DNA of 6,140 bases from contig DPJB01000010.1 in NCBI GenBank assembly GCA_003543245.1, forward strand, positions 17,875-24,014. Reading direction: 5' to 3'. The notes under the pieces were generated by a model. The model saw only the letters and a list, made by a program, of their open reading frames with translations, had not been told where the DNA came from and searched no databases. Below, piece after piece: positions 1-5,831 of the stretch. Both the position numbers and the translations under genes were made by a program. Numbering within the stretch: position 1 is the first letter of the stretch; each line of letters opens with the position of its first letter. This DNA comes from Moraxellaceae bacterium (GTDB lineage Bacteria; Pseudomonadota; Gammaproteobacteria; Pseudomonadales; Moraxellaceae).

Positions 1-1418
1 AACAGGATGGCAAAGTGATACCAGAACGCCATCATTGCCTGACCACCGATGACACTCGACAGGATATGGGCCATCCCTATTGCCAGGGTCGGCGCCCCGC
101 CTGCGCGTGACAGGATGGAGTCTTCACCGATGTCCTTTGCCATCTGGGTCAGCACGTCCGGCGTGATCAAAAAGCCCCACGATGAAATGGCTGTCGCCGC
201 ACTTTCAACCGTGGTTCCGATCAATGCCGCCGGCGAGTTCAGTGCGAAATAGACACCCGGTTCCAGCACACAGGCCGCAATCATGGCGGTAATGGCCACA
301 AACGATTCCATCAGCATGGCGCCATACCCGATGAAGCGGGCATGCGATTCCTTTTCCAGCATTTTCGGCGTGGTGCCGGACGACACCAGTGCATGAAAGC
401 CGCTAACTGCGCCGCAGGCAATCGTAATGAACAGGAAAGGAAACAGGCTGCCGGCAAACACCGGCCCGGTGCCGTCGATGAAGCGCGTCAGGGCCGGCAT
501 CTGCAACTCCGGCATCACGATGAAGATACCCAGCGCCAGTCCGAGAATCGTGCCAACCTTGAGAAACGTCGACAAATAATCACGGGGTGCCAGCAGCAAC
601 CATACCGGCAATACCGAGGCGACAAAACCATAGCCAATCATGAGCATGGCAATGGTCTCGCCCTTGAGCGTGAAAAACGGCCCCCAGTACGGATGCGCCG
701 CCACATGGCCACCAAACCAGATGGAAAGAATCAGCAGCACAAACCCGACCACGGAAATTTCACCAATCCGGCCCGGACGCACATAGCGCATGTAGATGCC
801 CATGAAGACGGCAATCGGCATCGTCGCCACAATCGTGAACATGCCCCAGGGTGAATGGGCCAGTGCCTTCACCACCACCAGCGCCAGTACCGCCAGCAGG
901 ATGATCATGATGGCGAGAATGCCGATGCTGGCGATCACGCCAGGCACGCTGCCCATTTCCGTCTTGATCATGTCGCCCAGCGAGCGGCCATTACGGCGGA
1001 CCGATGAAAACAGGATGATGAAGTCCTGCACCGCACCTGCCACCACTACCCCCGCCAGAATCCACAAAGTCCCCGGCAGGTAGCCCATCTGTGCCGCCAG
1101 CACCGGCCCGATCAGCGGGCCTGCGCCCGCAATCGCGGCAAAGTGATGCCCGAACAGCACAAACCTGTCTGTCGGAACAAAATCCATGCCGTCATTGTTG
1201 CGCACCGCCGGCGTGATGCGAGTGTCATCCAGCCACAATACCCGCTCGGCGATGAAGCGGCTGTAGAAGCGATAGGCAATCAGATAGACACAGATGGCCG
1301 CCGTCATCAGCCACACGGCATTGATGCTTTCACCGTTGTGCAGGGCCAGCACCCCAAACGCGACCACACCAACCAGCGTAATGAGTGTCCAAAGTACGGT
1401 CTGCTTGAGCGATGGCAT
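1..1418 (-). CDS. cstA: Carbon starvation protein A (CstA), inner-membrane pyruvate/peptide transporter; 3' end outside window
   Basis: The minus strand is open from the ATG at 1418 to the window edge, giving 472 codons of a protein that is about 700 residues in E. coli, so roughly the last third is missing. Conserved CstA blocks read in order: FGHHFAAIAGAGPLIGPV (residues 89-106), AGAVQDF (127-133), RRNGRSLGDM (141-150), VLPVWLLLAPRDYLSTFLK (269-287), ITIACGAVSGFHALVSSGTT (331-350) and RAGGAPTLAIGMA (438-450). Between them are about ten hydrophobic stretches typical of membrane helices, the first near residues 8-26. CstA-family proteins are carbon-starvation-induced inner-membrane importers; E. 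coli members take up pyruvate and have been linked to peptide use. The start is supported by AAGGA seven bases upstream and by alignment to the E. coli N-terminus from memory. The closely related btsT is the alternative, but the N-terminal wording fits CstA better. No frameshift is visible. Confidence 0.95.
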   Translation of the reverse strand, partial: MPSLKQTVLWTLITLVGVVAFGVLALHNGESINAVWLMTAAICVYLIAYRFYSRFIAERVLWLDDTRITPAVRNNDGMDFVPTDRFVLFGHHFAAIAGAGPLIGPVLAAQMGYLPGTLWILAGVVVAGAVQDFIILFSSVRRNGRSLGDMIKTEMGSVPGVIASIGILAIMIILLAVLALVVVKALAHSPWGMFTIVATMPIAVFMGIYMRYVRPGRIGEISVVGFVLLILSIWFGGHVAAHPYWGPFFTLKGETIAMLMIGYGFVASVLPVWLLLAPRDYLSTFLKVGTILGLALGIFIVMPELQMPALTRFIDGTGPVFAGSLFPFLFITIACGAVSGFHALVSSGTTPKMLEKESHARFIGYGAMLMESFVAITAMIAACVLEPGVYFALNSPAALIGTTVESAATAISSWGFLITPDVLTQMAKDIGEDSILSRAGGAPTLAIGMAHILSSVIGGQAMMAFWYHFAIL

Positions 1419-1447
1419 GACATCTTCCTTGTGGTTGTTCCTGGGAC
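1419..1447 (-). promoter_or_regulatory. cstA ribosome-binding site with two GGA motifs resembling CsrA sites
   Basis: Read on the minus strand, the leader contains CAGGAAC (GGA at 1441-1439) and ACAAGGA (1432-1426), the latter seven bases before the ATG. ACAAGGA is the Shine-Dalgarno sequence and also the core of the CsrA consensus (ACARGGA). The two GGA motifs start 13 nt apart. In E. coli, CsrA is known to repress cstA translation by binding GGA sites over the ribosome-binding site. The ribosome-binding site itself is clear; CsrA binding in this organism is inferred from the match and the shared target gene. Confidence 0.5.
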
Positions 1448-1458
1448 ACAGACAGAGC

Positions 1459-1489
1459 CTGAACCCGGAGCAGAAAGCCTTCGGTTCAG
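1459..1489 (-). promoter_or_regulatory. Hairpin in the cstA leader
   Basis: CTGAACC (1489-1483 on the minus strand) pairs perfectly with GGTTCAG (1465-1459) across a 17-nt loop, giving a 7-bp stem that can be lengthened past a bulged G. It lies between the predicted cstA promoter and the ribosome-binding site, so it would be transcribed in the leader. It has no following U-run, so it is not a typical terminator. Its role is unknown; it could stabilise the leader or present a regulator site. Confidence 0.4.
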
Positions 1490-1507
1490 TGCCCGGACAA
1501 ACCATTG

Positions 1508-1537
1508 ATTTTATTTGTACGCGTTACTGCCTGACAA
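1508..1537 (-). promoter_or_regulatory. Predicted sigma70-type promoter of cstA
   Basis: On the minus strand, TTGTCA (1537-1532; 5 of 6 to the -35 consensus) is followed after 18 nt by TAAAAT (1513-1508; 5 of 6 to the -10 consensus). Transcription would begin near 1501 and give a leader of about 80 nt. I see no convincing CRP site at a fixed distance, although E. coli cstA is CRP-dependent. The call rests on pattern matching only. Confidence 0.5.
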
Positions 1538-1623
1538 ATCATTTCATGCGGACGGCAAGCGCCCCTTGCTCCTTGCGAAGTCCGGGCCCGGGATGAAGAA
1601 ACGATACGCGACCGGATACGTCC

Positions 1624-1934
1624 ATGCACGCAACCCATACTCACCCTGCACCCCATTGCACCGGTGTCTGTTGGCGAAGGGCAGGCCTGCTGCTGGCGCT
1701 GGGCGTAACACCGGCAGACGCTGAAGACCCCACTGGGAGTGGGGGCTGGGCATCACTGCCGGCACCCTGCGCGATTATCCCGGCTCCTGCAACCACCGTA
1801 CCCATATCTTGCCCTATCTCAGGTTCGTCTACCCGCACCCGGATGGTCACCAGCAACAATCCCTGACCGCAAAACAGAACGAGCTGCTGCTGGCTGCCCA
1901 TTCATGTGCCGCTCAGCCCCTGCCAAGCACCTGA
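1624..1934 (+). pseudogene. Broken 5' fragment of a MipA/OmpV-family outer-membrane protein gene
   Basis: From the ATG at 1624 the plus strand encodes a signal-peptide-like N-terminus: twin Arg, a hydrophobic core AGLLLALGV, then an A-D-A cleavage motif followed by EDP. That frame then turns to low-information sequence. The third forward frame, open from 1725 to the TGA at 1932-1934, reads HWEWGLGITAGTLRDYPGS followed by RTHILPYLRFVYPHPDG. This resembles the mature N-terminus of MipA/OmpV proteins (W-x-x-G-L-G, then D-Y-x-G-S, then R-T-x-x-L-P, then a Y). Adding one C to the CCCC run at 1728-1731 joins signal peptide and mature part directly as ADA-EDP-HWEWG. MipA/OmpV proteins are usually about 250-300 residues; only about 100 remain here before the convergent acyl-CoA dehydrogenase gene. 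It is therefore a frameshifted, truncated remnant, or a sequencing error plus truncation. Family assignment is from memory of the motif. Confidence 0.6.
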
Positions 1935-1938
1935 ACAA

Positions 1939-3726
1939 TCAAATATTCCCGATCTGCATCAGTACAACGGCACCGCTGTCGATGACAGCGGAATGGGTCT
2001 TCGTGCGCGGCAGGATTTTCTGGAAATAAAACTGCGCGGTCTGGATTTTGGCCTGATAGAAACCGGGCTCCATGGTTCCTGCGACCAGCTTTTCCTGTGC
2101 CGCCTTGGCCATTTTTGCCCAGAACCAGGCGAGCGTCACATAGCCGGCGAAATACAGATAATCTACCGCTGCTGCACCAATCTCATCGGGATCCCCGGTC
2201 GCACGTGCGCCGATACTCTGTGTCAGGCGGTCCCACTCCGTCACCAGTTCGACCAGCGGCGTGACAAATTCCTGCATGGCAGCATCGTCTGCATGTGCGT
2301 TGCAAAACTGCAAAACCGTACCAGTGAAATGCTTGAGATCAGCGCCCTGATTACCCAAAACCTTGCGGCCAAGCAGATCCAGCGCCTGAATCTGTGTGGT
2401 GCCTTCATAGAGTGTAGCGACGCGGGCGTCACGCAGAATCTGCTCCATGCCCCATTCCCGCACAAAGCCGTGACCGCCATAAACCTGAATGCCGTGGTTG
2501 GCGACTTCCAGCCCCATTTCAGTGAGAAAAGCTTTGGCAATGGGTGTCATCAAGCCCATCAGGGAGTCGGCAGCCTTCCGCTGTTCCACATCAGCCGATG
2601 CCTCAACAATATCTTCCAGACTCGCCAGCCAGTACACCAGCGCACGACCACCTTCGGCAAACGCTTTTTGTGTCAGAAGCATGCTGCGCACAGCAGGATG
2701 CACAATGATGGGGTCGGCCTCCCTTTCCGGCACTTTCACGCCGGAAGCAGAACGCATGGCGAGGCGGTCTTTGGCATAGCTCAGCGCGCCCTGATACGAA
2801 CTTTCCATTCCGGCCACACCTTGCAGGGCGGTACCGAGGCGGGCTGAGTTCATCAGGATGAACATATAACCGAGACCCTTGTTGGGCTCCCCAATCAGAA
2901 AGCCTTTGGCCGCATCAAAATTCATCACACAGGTGGCAGAACCCTTGAGGCCCATCTTGTGCTCGATGGAGCCGCAGCTGACAGTGTTGCGCTCACCCAT
3001 TCCTCCACCCACGTCAAGCAAGAACTTGGGCACGACAAACATGGAAATGCCTTTGCTGCCCTTGGGTGCATCGGGCAGGCGTGCCAGCACGAGGTGAATA
3101 ATATTGCCGCCGTAATCGTGCTCGCCGCTGGAAATGAAAATCTTGTTGCCGGTGATGCTGTAAGATCCATCCGCATTGGCTTCGGCACGACTGCGAATCA
3201 GGCCGAGATCCGATCCGGCGTGGGATTCGGTCAAACACATGCTGGCCGTCCATTCTCCCGAGACCAGTTTCGGAACATAGACATGTGCCTGGTCCTGACT
3301 GCCATGTGTCACCAGAATCCTGATCACTCCATGACTGACGCAGGGAAACATTCCCCAGGAGCGATTGGCACTCCAGACCATTTCACTGCGCACCACGGCC
3401 AGCGAATGCGGCAGGCCATGACCACCGTATTCGACGGGCTCTGACAAGGCGCCGAGCTCCATCTCGACATATTTCGCATAAGCTTCCTTGAAGCCTTTTG
3501 GCGTTGTCACCTCACCATTCCGGAACACGCAGCCCTCTTCATCGCCAGAGCGATTGAGCGGCGCCAGTTCGTTCTCGCTGAACCGGACAGCAAGATCAAG
3601 AATACTGTCCATAATGTCACGATCGGTTTCGGCAAAAGCCGGAAGCTCCCTGTACTGCCTCTCCACTTGCAGTAATTCATGCAGCACGAAATTCATGTCA
3701 CGTAGTGGCGCGGTGTACTGTGGCAT
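1939..3726 (-). CDS. Acyl-CoA dehydrogenase, DmdC-like ~600-residue subfamily with C-terminal extension
   Basis: This 595-residue flavoprotein would oxidise an acyl-CoA to the trans-2-enoyl-CoA with FAD, passing electrons to electron-transfer flavoprotein in the cytosol. An N-terminal segment unique to the long subfamily (about residues 1-40, MPQYTAPLRDMNFVLHELL) precedes the helical N domain. CLTESHAGSD (164-173) in the middle beta domain is acyl-CoA dehydrogenase signature 1. QVYGGHGFVREWGMEQILRD (414-433) and LYEGTTQIQ (439-447) are the C-terminal FAD/substrate block; Glu441 in YEGT sits where the catalytic base of medium-chain enzymes lies. The final 130 residues form the extra C-terminal helical domain of this subfamily. 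Homologues are often annotated as 3-methylmercaptopropionyl-CoA dehydrogenase (DmdC), but most organisms carrying them do not degrade DMSP, so the substrate is unassigned. The start matches the usual N-terminus of the family; the ribosome-binding site is weak (TGGAAA). Confidence 0.93.
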   Translation of the reverse strand: MPQYTAPLRDMNFVLHELLQVERQYRELPAFAETDRDIMDSILDLAVRFSENELAPLNRSGDEEGCVFRNGEVTTPKGFKEAYAKYVEMELGALSEPVEYGGHGLPHSLAVVRSEMVWSANRSWGMFPCVSHGVIRILVTHGSQDQAHVYVPKLVSGEWTASMCLTESHAGSDLGLIRSRAEANADGSYSITGNKIFISSGEHDYGGNIIHLVLARLPDAPKGSKGISMFVVPKFLLDVGGGMGERNTVSCGSIEHKMGLKGSATCVMNFDAAKGFLIGEPNKGLGYMFILMNSARLGTALQGVAGMESSYQGALSYAKDRLAMRSASGVKVPEREADPIIVHPAVRSMLLTQKAFAEGGRALVYWLASLEDIVEASADVEQRKAADSLMGLMTPIAKAFLTEMGLEVANHGIQVYGGHGFVREWGMEQILRDARVATLYEGTTQIQALDLLGRKVLGNQGADLKHFTGTVLQFCNAHADDAAMQEFVTPLVELVTEWDRLTQSIGARATGDPDEIGAAAVDYLYFAGYVTLAWFWAKMAKAAQEKLVAGTMEPGFYQAKIQTAQFYFQKILPRTKTHSAVIDSGAVVLMQIGNI

Positions 3727-3733
3727 AATTTTT

Positions 3734-3771
3734 CCAGGTAAATAAAAATTGTTAGCCAGGTAATAAAATTG
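3734..3771 (-). repeat. Imperfect direct repeat upstream of the acyl-CoA dehydrogenase start
   Basis: On the minus strand, CAATTTTATTACCTGG (3771-3756) and CAATTTTTATTTACCTGG (3751-3734) are copies differing by two inserted T residues, separated by four bases. Their right ends are 22 nt apart, about two turns of the helix. The nearer copy ends eight bases before the ATG at 3726. The segment is much more AT-rich than its surroundings. It could be a double operator for a regulator or a local duplication; I recognise no named binding motif. Confidence 0.6.
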
Positions 3772-3783
3772 AAATTGTCTGCC

Positions 3784-3797
3784 CCGCGCTGGCGCGG
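3784..3797 (-). other. GC-rich hairpin just downstream of the gabD-like gene
   Basis: CCGCGC and GCGCGG form a perfect inverted repeat around a two-base centre (equivalently a 5-bp stem with a CTGG loop), 30 nt past the stop codon of the aldehyde dehydrogenase. The minus strand downstream of it is GGCAGACAATTTCAATTTT rather than a clean U-run, so it is at best a weak terminator or an RNA-processing/stability element between the two genes. Confidence 0.3.
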
Positions 3798-3826
3798 ATA
3801 ATAGTGCTTGTTTCTTGGCTGGTGTA

Positions 3827-5284
3827 TCAACTTCCCGTCACACTGCCAATACAGATGTATTTTTTCTCCATGTATTCATCGACTCCGTATTTCGATCCTT
3901 CCCGGCCAAAGCCGGATGCCTTGATGCCACCGAAAGGTGCGACTTCGGTGGAGATCAGACCTTCGTTGATGCCAACCATGCCGTATTCCAACGCTTCGCT
4001 GACTCTGAAGATTCGGTTGATATCACGCGTATACATGTAGGAAGCGAGACCAAATTCCGAATCATTGGCGAGGCGAACGGCTTCTTCATCGCTGCTGAAA
4101 CGGATGACGGGGGCGACTGGTGCAAACAACTCGCTTTGCGCCAGAGCGCTGTCGTTGCGCACGCCGGTGATAATGGTTGGCTCGAAAAACAGGCCCCCGA
4201 GAGCGGAGCGTTTGCCACCACAGATGATGTTGGCGCCATCGATCACGGCCTGCTCCAGTATTGCTTCGATACGCGTAACGGCGGCCATATTGATCAGCGG
4301 GCCTTGCGTCACACCAGACTCCCAGCCGGCACCAAGGGTGAGGCGGCTGACCGCGGCAAATAATTTTTCCACAAAGGAATCGTGAATTTTTTCGTGCACC
4401 AAAAATCGGTTGGAGCAGACACAAGTCTGGCCGGAGTTTCGGTATTTTGACACCATCGCGCCCTGCACGGCGAGATCAAGGTCGGCATCCTCAAACACGA
4501 TAAATGGCGCGTTGCCGCCCAGTTCCAGAGAGAGCTTTTTCAGCGTGTCGGCAGACTCGGCCATGAGACGACGACCGATTTCCGTGGAGCCTGTAAACGA
4601 CAGTTTGCGCACGATAGGGCTTTGCGTCAGCGTCGGCCCAATGATGCCGGCCGAGCCGGTTACTACATTAATGACGCCAGCAGGTACGCCGGCTTCTTCT
4701 GCCAGCGCCACCAAAGCCAGCGCACTCAAAGGTGTTTCCGAGGCGGGCTTGATCACCACGGTGCAACCGGCAGCCAGTGCCGGGCCGGCCTTTCGCGTGA
4801 TCATGGCGACGGGGAAATTCCACGGTGTAATGGCCGCCACCACACCGATGGGCTGTTTCAGCACCAGCATGCGCTGTGCGGCATTATTGCTTTGCAAGAT
4901 ATCGCCATAAACACGGCGCGCCTCTTCAGCAAACCATTCAATAAAAGCGGCGCCATAAGCGACCTCACCGCTGGCTTCAGCCAGCGGCTTGCCCTGTTCC
5001 TGCGTCAGGATAAGGGCCAGATCTTTCTGGTTGGCCATGATGAGATCAAACCAGCGGCGCAAAATAACTGCGCGCTCTTTCGCGCTCCTGCTGCGCCATT
5101 CCGGCAAAGCCGCGTTGGCCGCATCAATGGCACGATTGGTTTCAGCCACACCACAGCGCGGCACCGCGGTAATGGTTTCTCCGTTGGCAGGATTGGTGAC
5201 TGGAAACGTGTCGCCGTTATCGGCGCCTTGCCACTGCCCATTGATAAGGCAAAGGCTCTTGAGCAGATCGCTGCGAGTCAACAT
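3827..5284 (-). CDS. gabD: NADP-dependent succinate-semialdehyde dehydrogenase (GabD-type aldehyde dehydrogenase)
   Basis: The product (485 residues from the ATG at 5284) oxidises succinate semialdehyde to succinate, the last step of GABA and 4-hydroxybutyrate breakdown, in the cytosol. Numbered from that ATG: TPWNFP at 153-158 carries the oxyanion Asn156; VIKPAS (177-182) resembles the NADP-binding segment of E. coli GabD; FTGST is at 230-234; LELGGNAP holds general base Glu254; GQTCVC holds nucleophile Cys288, with a second Cys two residues on. Arg164 (ITRKAGP), the Arg six residues before Cys288, and the Ser of LISTEVAPFGG correspond to residues that hold the substrate carboxylate in known enzymes. 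Length and wording follow E. coli GabD (482 residues) closely. Glutarate-semialdehyde dehydrogenase (DavD) is the main alternative. A GTG one codon upstream (5287) could also start it. ATG is preferred because it overlaps the preceding stop as TGATG, with GGAG eight bases upstream. Confidence 0.9.
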   Translation of the reverse strand: MLTRSDLLKSLCLINGQWQGADNGDTFPVTNPANGETITAVPRCGVAETNRAIDAANAALPEWRSRSAKERAVILRRWFDLIMANQKDLALILTQEQGKPLAEASGEVAYGAAFIEWFAEEARRVYGDILQSNNAAQRMLVLKQPIGVVAAITPWNFPVAMITRKAGPALAAGCTVVIKPASETPLSALALVALAEEAGVPAGVINVVTGSAGIIGPTLTQSPIVRKLSFTGSTEIGRRLMAESADTLKKLSLELGGNAPFIVFEDADLDLAVQGAMVSKYRNSGQTCVCSNRFLVHEKIHDSFVEKLFAAVSRLTLGAGWESGVTQGPLINMAAVTRIEAILEQAVIDGANIICGGKRSALGGLFFEPTIITGVRNDSALAQSELFAPVAPVIRFSSDEEAVRLANDSEFGLASYMYTRDINRIFRVSEALEYGMVGINEGLISTEVAPFGGIKASGFGREGSKYGVDEYMEKKYICIGSVTGS

Positions 5285-5730
5285 CACTTGGTCTCCACAT
5301 TTACCACCAGCGGTTTGAGTGTCGTACGCAGGCTGGCAGGCAGCGGGCCGGGAACATTAGTCTCGCGGTCCACATACACATGCACGAAATACCCTTCGGC
5401 CGCGGCTTCGTCTTCACCTTCACGGAATACGGCGATGCCGTAGCGCACACTGGAATTGCCCAGGCGTTCCACACGCAGGCCGATGTCAAGACGATCTGGA
5501 AACGCCACGGAAGCGTGATAGGTACAACGGGTTTCCACGACGAGGCCGATGACTTCGCCCTGATGAATATCCAGCCAGCCGGTCTTGATCAGGTAGTGAT
5601 TCACCGCCGTGTCGAAATAGCTGTAGTACTGGACGTTGTTGACGTGGCCATAGACGTCGTTGTCCATCCAGCGCGTTTCCAGTGACATGAATTCGCGGTA
5701 GGAATCGCGGCGGGGTCTTGGAGCGGGCAT
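5284..5730 (-). CDS. Acyl-CoA thioesterase, 4HBT/hotdog-fold family
   Basis: The 148-residue product should hydrolyse an acyl-CoA to the free acid and CoA in the cytosol; the substrate cannot be read from the sequence. The 4-hydroxybenzoyl-CoA thioesterase signature is clear near the N-terminus: RWMDNDVYGHVNNVQYYSYF at residues 20-39. Asp25 is at the position of the catalytic Asp of the Pseudomonas enzyme, on the hot-dog helix side. Later strands (VVETRCTYHASVAFPD; SSVRYGIAVF) fit the single hotdog domain, which usually works as a dimer or tetramer. The frame is open further upstream to 5799, but the ATG at 5730 is chosen: AGGA lies eight bases before it, homologues begin with a short Pro/Arg-rich leader like MPAPRPRR, and the upstream residues are unlike the family. 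The stop overlaps the gabD-like start by one base, implying translational coupling and a shared transcript. Confidence 0.88.
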   Translation of the reverse strand: MPAPRPRRDSYREFMSLETRWMDNDVYGHVNNVQYYSYFDTAVNHYLIKTGWLDIHQGEVIGLVVETRCTYHASVAFPDRLDIGLRVERLGNSSVRYGIAVFREGEDEAAAEGYFVHVYVDRETNVPGPLPASLRTTLKPLVVNVETK

Positions 5731-5767
5731 CACTATTTTCCTGCAAGAAAAATTATTCGGGGGGCTC

Positions 5768-5789
5768 GGCGGCGCAGAAAGGTGCCGCC
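5768..5789 (-). other. Hairpin between the alcohol dehydrogenase and thioesterase genes
   Basis: GGCGGC (5789-5784 on the minus strand) pairs with GCCGCC (5773-5768) across a 10-nt loop. About a dozen bases further on lies a T-run (AATAATTTTTC). The distance between stem and T-run is too long for a standard intrinsic terminator. It may act as a weak attenuator that lowers expression of the downstream thioesterase and gabD-like genes, or it may be incidental. Confidence 0.3.
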
Positions 5790-5831
5790 AGGGGATCAAT
5801 CGGGATGATGGGTCGGATCTTTCGACGTTAC

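Noticed and set aside
342..854. Plus-strand open frame of 170 codons
   Set aside because: Antisense to cstA, very rich in His, Arg and Gln, no domain; explained by the reverse complement of membrane-protein codons.
1582..1591. Ten-base palindrome CCGGGCCCGG
   Set aside because: Short and pure GC, easily expected by chance in this composition; no link to a known site.
1641..1901. Minus-strand open frame of 86 codons in the cstA-acyl-CoA dehydrogenase gap
   Set aside because: It is antisense to the MipA/OmpV-like remnant, which accounts for the sequence better; no ribosome-binding site or known family is seen.
1906..2847. Long plus-strand open frame of 313 codons
   Set aside because: It lies entirely antisense to the well-supported acyl-CoA dehydrogenase, has no recognisable domain, and its amino-acid make-up (many His, Cys, Gln) is typical of a reverse-strand shadow.
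3798..3826. TATTAT at 3803-3798 as a -10 box for the acyl-CoA dehydrogenase
   Set aside because: No acceptable -35 element lies 16-18 nt upstream; the nearest TTGATA is about 21 nt away, too far to support a promoter call.
4622..5443. Plus-strand open frame of 273 codons
   Set aside because: Antisense to the gabD-like gene and running into the thioesterase; no family motif, so it is a shadow of GC-rich coding sequence.
5731..5799. Upstream extension of the thioesterase to 5799
   Set aside because: The added 23 residues do not resemble the family, include the hairpin region, and the ATG at 5730 has a good ribosome-binding site.
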